In this document: in pieces, positions 39,877 through 48,193 of the stretch
How positions within the stretch are numbered: position 1 is the stretch's first letter
Layout: every line of letters starts with the position of its first letter
NCBI GenBank assembly: GCA_040080965.1
Contig: JBEBHH010000013.1
Location: 1-64,000, forward strand
Source: SHZI01 sp040080965
Lineage (GTDB): Bacteria > Pseudomonadota > Gammaproteobacteria > Steroidobacterales > GCA-2729495
Reading direction: 5' to 3'
DNA length: 64,000 nt
Made by a program: the position numbers and the translations under genes
The notes under the pieces: model-generated
Seen by the model: the letters and a program-made list of their open reading frames with translations, nothing else
Told to the model about the DNA's origin: nothing
Database searches by the model: none

Positions 39877-42018
39877 ATGCGCACTCCCCTCCTTGCCCCG
39901 CTCGTCCTCCTCGTCGCGGCCTGCACGGGCCCGACCCCGCAGCAGCAGCCCTCCGCCGCGGCACCGGGCCCGCCGGTGGCCGCCCGCAAACCCTTCCTGG
40001 TCGAGTCCCCCAACGGCGCGCGGCAGGACGAGTACTACTGGCTGCGCGACGACACGCGGGAGTCGCCGGAAGTCCTCGCCTACCTGAAGGCCGAGAACGC
40101 CTGGCGGGATGCGGCCATGGCCCCTACGTCGGGCCTCCAGGAGCAGCTCTACACGGAACTGACCGGCCGCCTGGAGCCGGACGATTCCACCGTGCCGGTG
40201 TTCGACCGGGGCTACTGGTACTACCAGCGCTACGCGCCAGGCCAGGAGTACCCGGTGTACGCGCGCCGCAAGGGGAGCCTGGCTGCAACCGAGGAGGTGG
40301 TGCTCGATGGCAACGCGATGGCGGCGGGGCAGAAATTCTTCCGCATCGGCACGACCGCGATCAGCGACGACGGCAAGCTCGTCGCCTGGACCGAGGACAC
40401 GGTGGGACGCCGCCAGTACGTCCTCCGGGTGAAGGATCTCGCCTCCGGCAGGATCCTGCCGGACGCGGTGGACAACGTGGAAGCGGAGTTCACCTGGGCC
40501 GCCGACAACCGCACCCTGCTCTACGCCGCCAAGGACCCGGTGACCCTGCTGGCCGAGCGGGTGCATCGGCACACGCTCGGCACGCCCGCCAGCGCCGACG
40601 TGCTCGTGTACCGGGAGACGGACCCCAGCTTCTACCTGGAGATCGGCAGGAGCCGTTCGAACCGGTACCTGTTCATCCAGCTGTCCAGCACCGACGAGAG
40701 CGAGTGGCTCTACGCCGACGCCAGCGACCCCGAATTGCGGTTCCGGCCCGTGCTGCCCCGGGAGGCGAAGCTCGAGTACGAGGTGGACCACCTGGGTGAG
40801 GACTTCATCCTGCGCACCAACTGGCAGGCGCCGAACTACCGGATCGTCAGGGCCCCCGTCACCACGAGTGCCGACAAGGGCACCTGGCGTGACGTGCTGC
40901 CCCACCGGACGGATGCCTTCCTCGAGGACTTCGAGGTGGCCACGAGCCACCTGGCCGTGAACGAGCGCAGCGGCGGGCTGCTGAAGATCCGCGTGCTGCC
41001 CTGGACTGGCGGCGGCACGGGGCGGCTGATCGACGCCCGGGAGCCCGCCTATACGATGCGCCTGGTGCCGACGCCCGGGATCGACAGCCCGGCCATCCGC
41101 TACACCTATTCATCGCTGGTCTCGCCCGAGGCGGTCTACGACCAAGACCTGCAATCGGGCCGCAGCGAGCTCCAGAAGATCGGGAAAGTGCTCGGCGGCT
41201 TCGCCACCGCAAACTACGCCACCGACTTCATCCGCGCGCCGGCGCGGGACGGGAAGCAGGTTCCCGTGTCCGTCGCCTGGCGCAGGACGACGCGCCTGGA
41301 CGGCTCGGCACCCCTCCTCCTCTACGGCTACGGCTCCTACGGGCTCTCCGAAGACCCGGAGTTCCGCAGCAACTGGGTGAGCCTGCTCGACAGGGGCTTC
41401 GTGGTTGCGATCGCCCACGTGCGCGGCGGCCAGGAGCTGGGCCGCGAGTGGTACGAGGACGGCCGGCAGCTGCGGAAGAAGAACACCTTCACCGATTTCA
41501 TCGACGTCACCCGCCACCTGGTCCGGGAGGGCTACGCCGCGAAGGACAAGGTGTTTGCCGAGGGCGGCAGCGCGGGCGGCCTGCTGATGGGCGCCGTGGC
41601 CAACATGGCGCCGGGTGACTACCGGGGAATCATCGCCCACGTGCCCTTCGTGGACGCCGTCACCACCATGCTCGACGAATCGATCCCGCTCACCACCAAC
41701 GAATTCGACGAGTGGGGTAATCCCAAGCAGAAGGCCTTCTACGACTACATGCTGTCCTACTCGCCCTACGACAACGTGACGGCCCAGGCCTACCCGGCGA
41801 TGCTCGTCTTGACCGGCCTGTGGGATTCCCAGGTGCAGTACTACGAGCCGGCCAAGTGGGTGGCGCGTCTGAGGGCCCGGAAGACCGACGGCAATCCCCT
41901 GGTCTTCAGCGTGGACATGAGCGCGGGCCACAGCGGCCAGGCGGGGCGCTTCCGGAAATTCCGGGACACCGCGCTGGAGTACGCCTTCATCCTCGACCAG
42001 CTGGCAGCTCGCCCCTGA
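39877..42018 (+). CDS. S9-family prolyl oligopeptidase/oligopeptidase B-like lipoprotein
   Basis: A 713-residue serine peptidase. The N-terminus is a lipoprotein signal with lipobox LVAAC (Cys16), then a beta-propeller of about 400 residues. The C-terminal alpha/beta-hydrolase part has the nucleophile in AEGGSAGGLLMGA, the acid in LTGLWDSQVQYYEP and the His in SAGHSGQAGR. The pattern is that of oligopeptidase B, which cuts short peptides after Arg or Lys. Lipidation would place it in the periplasm, unlike cytosolic PtrB. Length is normal. It ends 9 bases before the convergent BamA-like gene. Confidence 0.88.
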   Translation: MRTPLLAPLVLLVAACTGPTPQQQPSAAAPGPPVAARKPFLVESPNGARQDEYYWLRDDTRESPEVLAYLKAENAWRDAAMAPTSGLQEQLYTELTGRLEPDDSTVPVFDRGYWYYQRYAPGQEYPVYARRKGSLAATEEVVLDGNAMAAGQKFFRIGTTAISDDGKLVAWTEDTVGRRQYVLRVKDLASGRILPDAVDNVEAEFTWAADNRTLLYAAKDPVTLLAERVHRHTLGTPASADVLVYRETDPSFYLEIGRSRSNRYLFIQLSSTDESEWLYADASDPELRFRPVLPREAKLEYEVDHLGEDFILRTNWQAPNYRIVRAPVTTSADKGTWRDVLPHRTDAFLEDFEVATSHLAVNERSGGLLKIRVLPWTGGGTGRLIDAREPAYTMRLVPTPGIDSPAIRYTYSSLVSPEAVYDQDLQSGRSELQKIGKVLGGFATANYATDFIRAPARDGKQVPVSVAWRRTTRLDGSAPLLLYGYGSYGLSEDPEFRSNWVSLLDRGFVVAIAHVRGGQELGREWYEDGRQLRKKNTFTDFIDVTRHLVREGYAAKDKVFAEGGSAGGLLMGAVANMAPGDYRGIIAHVPFVDAVTTMLDESIPLTTNEFDEWGNPKQKAFYDYMLSYSPYDNVTAQAYPAMLVLTGLWDSQVQYYEPAKWVARLRARKTDGNPLVFSVDMSAGHSGQAGRFRKFRDTALEYAFILDQLAARP

Positions 42019-42027
42019 CGCGGACGC

Positions 42028-43770
42028 CTAGAAAGTCTTCTTGGCCTCCAGGAGCACCTGCATCGAGCTGATGTCGCTGCTCGCCCCGATCGGGAACGCC
42101 AGGTCGATGTGCAGCACGTTGCCGAGCCCCGACCGGGCGTTGCCAAGCCGCAGCCCGAAGCCCACGTCGGTCAGCCAGCCCTGGGGCTCGCTGGCGAGTG
42201 GCGCCTCGCCCCAGGTGCGGCCCACGTCGGCAAAGATGGCCCCGCCCACCCGGGCGAGGCGGAACGGGAACCAGTCGGTGAAATAGCGCTCCTCGACGGA
42301 GATGAGCGCGCGGGTGTCGCCGCCCTGGTACCGGAGGGGATAGCCCCGCAGGCCGGTGTCGCCGCCGAGGAGGAGCTGGTGGTCGATGTCCAGGTCGAAG
42401 CCGTGCTGGCCCTCGACGGCCGCGGTGAAGACGTTCTTGTCGTTGAAGCGCAGGTAGTAGCGCGCCTCCGTGGACAGCAGCGAATCAGCCAGGCTGCCCG
42501 ACTCGAGGCGGCCGTTCCAGAAGCTCTCGACGAAGACCAGGCCGCGCTCGCCCACGTAGTTGCCCAGGCGCCCGGTGAGGCCGAAGATCCCGGCGGAGCG
42601 GTCGCCGCCGAAGGCGTCCGCCGTCCAGCCGAGCTCGAGCCGCAGCGTCTTGCCGAGGTAGACGTCCTCGGTGCGGCCGATCTGGTCCTGATTGTGGGTG
42701 GTCTCGAAGCGGTCCTGGATCAGCTCGACGCCCACCCAGGGATAGGACAGCGTCCGGTCCTCCGGCAAGAGAACGGTCGGCACGTCCTCAAAGCTCTCCT
42801 CGAAGCGGCTGCGGTCGTACCGGAAGCCGGTGAGCCAGCGGGTGGTCCAGCCGTCGATGAGCCCGCGGGACCAGCCGCCCTGGATGCCAAACAGGTCGCT
42901 CTCCTGCCGGAACTCGTCGACCTTCTCACCAAGGTCATACAGCGGCGTGATCTGCTCGTTGGTGAGGACGTTCATGCCCGCGCTCCAGCGGGTATCGAGC
43001 GAGAAGAAGGGCCTGCCGACGGCCAGGTTGACGGTGCTGCCGTCGCTGCTGTCGGTGTAGCCGGCGTTCATGGCCCACCAGGAGCGGAAGAGGTTCTGGT
43101 CGCGGAAATCGAGCGAAATCCCGGACCGGTCGACCGTGCTCGTGTAGCCGACGGCGAGATACTGCCCACGGCCCAGGAAGTTTTCATCCACGATCCGGGC
43201 GCGGGTCTTGTTCTCGCCGCCGCTGCGACCGACGCCGAAGCCCGGGCTCAGGCTCCAGACGTCCCGCACCCGTACGAGCAGGTCGACGGTGTTGGTCTCG
43301 GGGTCGTAGGCCGTGGGCTCGACCACGGCGTCGTAGAGGTAGCGCTTTTCCCGCAGGATGCGGGCGGTCTCCTCTGCCTGCCGGACGGAGTAGGTGTCCC
43401 CCGTCTGAAACAGCACCTGGGACAGGACGGTGGTGTCCTTGGTGTCCAGGTGCAGCTTGTTGGCCAGGCGGTAGAGGGCGCGGTTCTCGCGGGGATCGCT
43501 GACGTCGAAGATGTCGTCGACGGCCACGTCGATGTGGCCCACGACGGCTCCCCGGCGCTCCAGCTCCTCGCCGGGAGGCAGCTCGGCCACCTGCCCGGAC
43601 TGGCGGGCAATGGCCGACGGGTCCTGGTTGTCACGCAGCAAGGCCCCGGACGGGGTGCCCGGGGTGCCGGGCATGTCGGCGCCCAGGACCAGACCCGGCG
43701 CGAGGCCGGGAACCAGACCCGCCATCATCGCCACCGCCAGCAGTCGTGGCCGGAGGGCCAGCTGTCGCAT
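42028..43770 (-). CDS. BamA/TamA-family outer-membrane beta-barrel protein
   Basis: A 580-residue protein with a signal peptide (LAVAMMAGLVPGLAPGLVLGA), at least one POTRA-like domain (about residues 70-170, with TVLSQVLFQTGDTYSVRQAEE) and a C-terminal 16-strand barrel region. The barrel has LGGDTGLRGYPLRYQGG, the VRGF/Y-like motif of the Omp85 superfamily, and ends in LEAKKTF with a terminal Phe. Shorter than BamA (about 800), so it probably assembles or exports a particular substrate rather than general porins. No two-partner secretion substrate lies beside it. The ATG at 43770 diverges from the mini-protein gene. Confidence 0.8.
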   Translation of the reverse strand: MRQLALRPRLLAVAMMAGLVPGLAPGLVLGADMPGTPGTPSGALLRDNQDPSAIARQSGQVAELPPGEELERRGAVVGHIDVAVDDIFDVSDPRENRALYRLANKLHLDTKDTTVLSQVLFQTGDTYSVRQAEETARILREKRYLYDAVVEPTAYDPETNTVDLLVRVRDVWSLSPGFGVGRSGGENKTRARIVDENFLGRGQYLAVGYTSTVDRSGISLDFRDQNLFRSWWAMNAGYTDSSDGSTVNLAVGRPFFSLDTRWSAGMNVLTNEQITPLYDLGEKVDEFRQESDLFGIQGGWSRGLIDGWTTRWLTGFRYDRSRFEESFEDVPTVLLPEDRTLSYPWVGVELIQDRFETTHNQDQIGRTEDVYLGKTLRLELGWTADAFGGDRSAGIFGLTGRLGNYVGERGLVFVESFWNGRLESGSLADSLLSTEARYYLRFNDKNVFTAAVEGQHGFDLDIDHQLLLGGDTGLRGYPLRYQGGDTRALISVEERYFTDWFPFRLARVGGAIFADVGRTWGEAPLASEPQGWLTDVGFGLRLGNARSGLGNVLHIDLAFPIGASSDISSMQVLLEAKKTF

Positions 43771-43876
43771 TCCCGATGCTCCCCGCGCCCGGTGATCGGG
43801 CAGGCTTTGACGGTGGGACGGGGGGCCGTGCGGGAATCAATCGGGGCATTTGGGACGGCCCCGGCAGTTTCCCGCG

Positions 43877-43882
43877 TATAGT
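43877..43882 (+). promoter_or_regulatory. Possible -10 box before the mini-protein gene
   Basis: TATAGT matches five of six bases of the sigma-70 -10 box, 30 bases before the TTG at 43912. No good -35 at the right distance is seen, so this is weak. Confidence 0.3.
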
Positions 43883-43911
43883 GGGGTTCCGCAGCATTGA
43901 CCGGAGCGCCC

Positions 43912-44073
43912 TTGGCCAAGCCAAACTACAACCAGCAGAAGAAGCAGAAGGAACTCGCCCGCCAGGCCCGCCAGAACGAGAAGCAGAAGAAGCGCCAGGC
44001 CCGGGCCGCCGAGACCTCCGCGGCGGACACGACTGCCACGCCAGCCCCCGGAGCCACCCCCGGTGGACGATAG
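43912..44073 (+). CDS. Small basic Lys/Gln/Arg-rich protein
   Basis: A 53-residue protein with a start MAKPNYNQQKKQKELARQAR, read from TTG at 43912 with GGAG 6 bases upstream. The first 34 residues are a highly charged helix rich in Lys, Gln and Arg; the end is Ala/Thr/Pro-rich. I recall similar small hypothetical proteins in other gammaproteobacteria but know no function. Binding of nucleic acid or ribosomes would fit the charge, as an inference. The next gene's GTG at 44063 overlaps its last 11 bases, suggesting coupled translation. Confidence 0.65.
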   Translation: MAKPNYNQQKKQKELARQARQNEKQKKRQARAAETSAADTTATPAPGATPGGR

Positions 44074-44374
44074 ATCCTGGGGTTCCGCCCGCCGCGCACC
44101 GTCGCCGATTGCAGGCGAAGCGCCGGATGAGTTCCGCACCCGTGTCCTTCAGCAGCAGGCCGACACCGCCGAGCGGCGGCGCCAGGACCTCAAGGACCAG
44201 GCTTCCACCCTCAAGACTCCGGCCGCCCGCATCATGGTGTGGGAACGGTTGCACCAGACGCGCCTGCCCCGGGATCCTGCCCACGGTCTCGTGGCGGTGA
44301 TCGCGGCCAATACCGGGCTCACCACCGATCAGGTGCAGGACGAGCAGCGGGAGCGGTTCCGGATCGCGCCGTAG
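44063..44374 (+). CDS. Hypothetical protein with helical, charged middle
   Basis: A 103-residue protein starting at GTG 44063, inside the end of the mini-protein gene. It has a charged helical stretch (RVLQQQADTAERRRQDLKDQ) and a hydrophobic C-terminal helix pattern with HGLVAVIAANTGLTTDQV. No family was recognised. Coding is supported by the overlap with the gene before it and by its stop in a REP-type palindrome shared with the next gene; no other evidence is available. Confidence 0.6.
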   Translation: MDDRSWGSARRAPSPIAGEAPDEFRTRVLQQQADTAERRRQDLKDQASTLKTPAARIMVWERLHQTRLPRDPAHGLVAVIAANTGLTTDQVQDEQRERFRIAP

Positions 44375-44396
44375 AAGCGGCGGTCGCCGCTACTAC
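44371..44396. repeat. REP-variant palindrome shared by two convergent stops
   Basis: A near-perfect palindrome with arms GTAGAAGCGGCG and CGCCGCTACTAC. TAG at 44372-44374 ends the 103-residue gene; the TAG at 44395-44393 on the minus strand ends the GGDEF-EAL gene. The core differs from the other copies (GGCGGTCGCC in place of GGCTTCAGCC). Confidence 0.85.
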
Positions 44397-47203
44397 GCAG
44401 CCGAGCGGGGCCGCGGAAACGCCGGCAGCCGGTGGCGACCGGTGGCGGTGAGCGGATCGTCCGGCGCATGCCCTCGCCAGAGCTGGGCCCGGCGTGCCGC
44501 GAAGGTTGATTGCGCGAGTACCTCGAGCGGGGCAGAAGCCGCGAACAGATAGCCCTGCCCGGCCACGCACCCGAGATCCAGCAACGCGGCCACCTGGTCT
44601 TCCTGCTCGATGCCTTCCGCCACGGTCTCGAGACCCAGCGTATCCCCCAGCATGACAACCGCACGGGCCAGTTCCGGCCCGTCGCCCGTCTCAGTCAGCC
44701 GGCTGACGAAGGAACGGTCGATCTTGAGGATGTCGATCGGGAAACGGTGCAGGTAGGAGAGTGACGAGTACCCGGTGCCGAAGTCATCGATGGCGAGGCG
44801 CACGCCCAGCGCCTTCAGTTCCTGCAGCCGGGCCAGGTTGGCCTCGGTGTTCTGCATGACCGTGCTCTCCGTCAGCTCGATCACGAGGTTGCCGGGCTCC
44901 AGGCCGGACACCCGGAGTGCCCGGGCGACGTCGGCGAGCAGGTCCGCGTGCTGGAGATGCTTGCCGGAAATATTCACGGCCACGCGCAGCCCCGGGCCGC
45001 CGGCGATGGACTCGCGCCACGCGCGGACCCGGCAGCAGGCTTCGACGAGCACCCAGCGGCCCAGGTCGATGACCTGACCCGACTCCTCCGCGACCGGGAT
45101 GAACCGGCCCGGCGGGATCACGCCATGCTCGGGGTGGTTCCACCGGACCAGCGCCTCCACGCCGAGGAGGCCGCGGGTGTGCAGGTCGATGACCGGCTGG
45201 AACTCGAGGAAAAACTCCTCCCGCTCCAGCGCCAGGCGGATCTCCTCTTCGATGCGCAGCCGTTCCCGCAGGACTTCCTGCATCTGGGGCTGGAACACCA
45301 CGTGCCGCCCCTTGCCGCCCGCCTTGGCGTTGTACATGGCGATATCGGCATTGCGCAGGAGCTCCTCCGTCGTGTCGTCCGGGCGCGAGAAAGTCACGCC
45401 GATGCTCGCCGCCACCCGGGCCTCTGTCCCGTCCAGCAGCAGGGGCTCGGCGAAGGACTCCGTGATAGTGACTGCCACGCGCTCCACATCGGCGGCATCC
45501 GTGATGCCCTCGAGGAGAATGGCGAACTCGTCGCCGCCGAGCCGCGCCACGGTGTCAGCGGAGCGGGTGCACTTGACGAGTCGCTGGGCCGCGGCCTGCA
45601 GCAGTCGGTCCCCGGCGTCGTGGCCGAGCGAGTCGTTCACGTTCTTGAAGTCGTCAAGGTCGAGGAACATCACGGCGATCTGCTGCCGCGACCGCTGGGC
45701 AAGCATCAGGGAATGCTCCACCCGGTTCCGGAACAGGCTGCGGTTGGCAAGCAGGGTCAGCGGATCGTGGAACGCCAGCTGGCGCAACTGCTCCTCCAGC
45801 GCCTTGCGCTCGCTCACGTCGCGGAAATTCAGCGTCAGGCCCCCGATTGCCGGATCGTGCAGCAGGTTGCTGCCCACGCTCTCGAGCGTGAAGCGCTTCG
45901 AGCCGGTCGACACCTGGACCTCGACGGGCCCGACCGGCTTGCCGCGCGTCTCCGCCACCTCGGCCAGGAAACTCGCCAGCCGGTCGCGGTCCGCGTCCAT
46001 CCACAGGTCCAGCAGGTTGCGCCCCACCAGGTCCTCGGGCCGGATGGCGAAGGTGCGCTCGGCCGCGGGCGAGGCGAAGCGCACGCGCCCGTCCACGTCC
46101 ACGATCACGATGACGTCCGATGCGTTGCGGATCAGCGAGGCGTAGCGGGCCTCCACCAGTCCGGCCGCACGCTGCTCCCGCAGGAGGGCGTCGCCACGGA
46201 AGATGGCGCCCTGGCGCACCATCAGCAGCAGCGTCAGCACGAAGATGATGGCGGTCATGATGGTGACCGGGTCACTCGCGTCGCCGCGCGTGAAGTACAC
46301 GAGCACCAGGAACGAGACGAGCATGGCTGCGTAGGGCATGCCGTGCACGAGTGCGTTGTCGAACGCACCCGGCGCCTCGCTGTCGCGGGCGGGGCCGCGC
46401 AACTGCTCCCGGGCGGCGGCACCGAGCGCCACGTAGCACGACAGGTAGACGGCGTCCGAGATGCCGCCGGGCAGGTACTCGCCGGAGACCTTGCCCATGG
46501 CCCACACGATGTCCGCGAGGAACATCGTGGCGAAGCCCAGCGTCAGCAGCACCAGCGTACGGCGCCGGAGCGGCCCGCCGCCACCGGCGATGAGCAGCAT
46601 CCCGAAGGCCATCACCATGAGGCAGTTCAGGCCGATGTAGGTCTGCGTCAGCGCGTACTTCAGCAGGTCGGCGTCACCGCCCGCCTCGGCGGAGGGGCGG
46701 ATCACGAAGAACCAGAAGAAGGCGCCGAAGCCCAGCACGAGGATGGTGCCATCGAGGGCAAGGCGGCCCCAGGGCACCCGCAGCGACGCCGCGCGGATCA
46801 CGCTGAACACGGCCGCAAACACCAGGGGGTAGAACGCCAGGAAGAAGACGTCCCCCACCGACGGGAACGGGTCCCGGTCAAACAGCCAGTAGGTGGAGTT
46901 GAGCAGGTTCCCGACCAGATAGACCCCGAGCGCTGTCGTGAGCAGCCACCAGGTCCGGCGCACGGCGGGATCAACCGCATGGCGGGCCGCGGCCGTACCG
47001 AGCACGACCGTGGCCAGGGACGCCGGGGAATCGGAGTAGAGGTTGAAGACCTGCAGCGCCCGGCCGCCGTCCGGACCAAGCACCGTCAGCAGCACCGCCA
47101 CGATGACATACGCGCCGAGTCCGATCGCAAGCGCGCCGGTCCAGCCCGCAGCGAATGGCTGCGGCCGGCCTGAAGAGTCGGTCCCAGAATGGCCCGGCGG
47201 CAT
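44393..47203 (-). CDS. Membrane GGDEF-EAL c-di-GMP protein with PAS domain
   Basis: A 936-residue signalling protein. About eight N-terminal membrane helices (to residue 330) are followed by a PAS domain (RYASLIRNASDVIVIVDVDG), a GGDEF domain with intact RLGGDEFAILL and an EAL domain with intact GVEALVRWNHPEHG. EAL catalytic residues are all seen: the Asn of NISGKHL, the Glu of ELTES, Asp-Asp of IDDFGTGYS, the Lys of ILKIDRSF and AEGIE. Both synthesis and breakdown of cyclic di-GMP are therefore possible. The ATG at 47203 is used; a GTG at 47248 would add 15 residues, and neither has a good ribosome site. The stop is in a REP variant. Confidence 0.87.
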   Translation of the reverse strand: MPPGHSGTDSSGRPQPFAAGWTGALAIGLGAYVIVAVLLTVLGPDGGRALQVFNLYSDSPASLATVVLGTAAARHAVDPAVRRTWWLLTTALGVYLVGNLLNSTYWLFDRDPFPSVGDVFFLAFYPLVFAAVFSVIRAASLRVPWGRLALDGTILVLGFGAFFWFFVIRPSAEAGGDADLLKYALTQTYIGLNCLMVMAFGMLLIAGGGGPLRRRTLVLLTLGFATMFLADIVWAMGKVSGEYLPGGISDAVYLSCYVALGAAAREQLRGPARDSEAPGAFDNALVHGMPYAAMLVSFLVLVYFTRGDASDPVTIMTAIIFVLTLLLMVRQGAIFRGDALLREQRAAGLVEARYASLIRNASDVIVIVDVDGRVRFASPAAERTFAIRPEDLVGRNLLDLWMDADRDRLASFLAEVAETRGKPVGPVEVQVSTGSKRFTLESVGSNLLHDPAIGGLTLNFRDVSERKALEEQLRQLAFHDPLTLLANRSLFRNRVEHSLMLAQRSRQQIAVMFLDLDDFKNVNDSLGHDAGDRLLQAAAQRLVKCTRSADTVARLGGDEFAILLEGITDAADVERVAVTITESFAEPLLLDGTEARVAASIGVTFSRPDDTTEELLRNADIAMYNAKAGGKGRHVVFQPQMQEVLRERLRIEEEIRLALEREEFFLEFQPVIDLHTRGLLGVEALVRWNHPEHGVIPPGRFIPVAEESGQVIDLGRWVLVEACCRVRAWRESIAGGPGLRVAVNISGKHLQHADLLADVARALRVSGLEPGNLVIELTESTVMQNTEANLARLQELKALGVRLAIDDFGTGYSSLSYLHRFPIDILKIDRSFVSRLTETGDGPELARAVVMLGDTLGLETVAEGIEQEDQVAALLDLGCVAGQGYLFAASAPLEVLAQSTFAARRAQLWRGHAPDDPLTATGRHRLPAFPRPRSAA

Positions 47204-47312
47204 TGTTGTCGAAGTGCGCCCGAAACTGCGGTGACTACCCCGCCCCACTGGCAGGGAGTCGGCCCGGAACGGCCAGACTTGAGCATATGCAGCCGCCAGG
47301 CTGCGAACTGTG

Positions 47313-47978
47313 TCACGCGGCGGGCGATTGGCTCCGCCGGCGCGCGAGACCCGCGGCCACCAGGCCGAGGCCCAGCATCGTCAGGCTGCCGGCTTCGGGC
47401 ACCGAAACGCGGTCGAACATCGCGAGGTCCTGCCGGCTGCCGCTCCGCCAGACGCTCACGGCGTACTGGTTCACGCTGCCCAGGTTGCTGAGCCAGCCCT
47501 GGGCGAGACCCAGGGAGCCATTCGAGACACTGGACGCGCGGAAGGTGCCCGACCCCAGGTTGTACGGGTTGCCGGTGGTCTCGTTCACGATCTCCCAGAT
47601 CGCCAGCTGGAAGGCGCCGGACGTGGCAGCGTCGTTGACCAGCGGCAGGGCCTGGGTCGCCAGGCGTCCGAGCGCGTCGGAGCGGGTGGCGCCGAGGGCC
47701 GTGGCGCCGTCGGTCAGCGCGTAGTCATTGGCGGTCTGGCCGAAGTAGGTGTGCTGGAAGATGTCGACGCACCAGGACGTGAACGAATTGCCGCCGGCAT
47801 CCGTCAGGAAGCCGCCGGCGTAGACGTTTGAGTTCACCGCCGGGCTGCTGTTCTGGATCCGCGCCGTCGTGGGGCCTGACGGGTACTCGAAGCCGGTGAC
47901 GACCAGCGGGAGTGCGAGCGCCTGGACCGACAGGAGCAGTCCGGCGCCAACAACGGAGAGCAGCGTGGTGGTTTTCAT
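47313..47978 (-). CDS. PEP-CTERM exported protein
   Basis: A 221-residue secreted protein with signal (TTLLSVVGAGLLLSVQALAL) and a C-terminal sorting signal VPEAGSLTMLGLGLVAAGLA followed by an Arg-rich tail, the classic PEP-CTERM pattern recognised by exosortase. The mature part has a lone Cys (TSWCVDIFQHTYFG) and Thr/Asn-rich strands and resembles members that are secreted to the cell surface or into exopolysaccharide. The ATG at 47978 has AAGGGA 7 bases upstream. A sigma-54-like promoter lies about 55 bases upstream of the start. Confidence 0.87.
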   Translation of the reverse strand: MKTTTLLSVVGAGLLLSVQALALPLVVTGFEYPSGPTTARIQNSSPAVNSNVYAGGFLTDAGGNSFTSWCVDIFQHTYFGQTANDYALTDGATALGATRSDALGRLATQALPLVNDAATSGAFQLAIWEIVNETTGNPYNLGSGTFRASSVSNGSLGLAQGWLSNLGSVNQYAVSVWRSGSRQDLAMFDRVSVPEAGSLTMLGLGLVAAGLARRRSQSPAA

Positions 47979-48031
47979 CCGTAATCCCTTACATAACAAC
48001 GCCGACGGTCATTCGTCGCTACTCTCTCGAA

Positions 48032-48045
48032 GCAATATCCGTGCC
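48032..48045 (-). promoter_or_regulatory. Sigma-54-type promoter before the PEP-CTERM gene
   Basis: On the minus strand GGCACGGATATTGC has the GG (-24) and GC (-12) pair separated by exactly 10 bases, and the flanks (GGCACG, TTGC) match the RpoN consensus. The transcript would start near 48020 and have a leader of about 40 bases. RpoN control of PEP-CTERM genes by the PrsK/PrsR system is known in some proteobacteria, which supports the call. Confidence 0.65.
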
Positions 48046-48193
48046 GCGGGTTGCGGCTGCCGGTTGATCAACGGGTTGGAGTGGGGGCGAAAATCTGCCC
48101 GCGGCGGACTGTAAGTGTTGTCGACCAACGCGGCGCCACGTAGTGTGACGCCGTTCACGGTCCACTGCCCCGCCAACACCCGGAGCGAACTGC

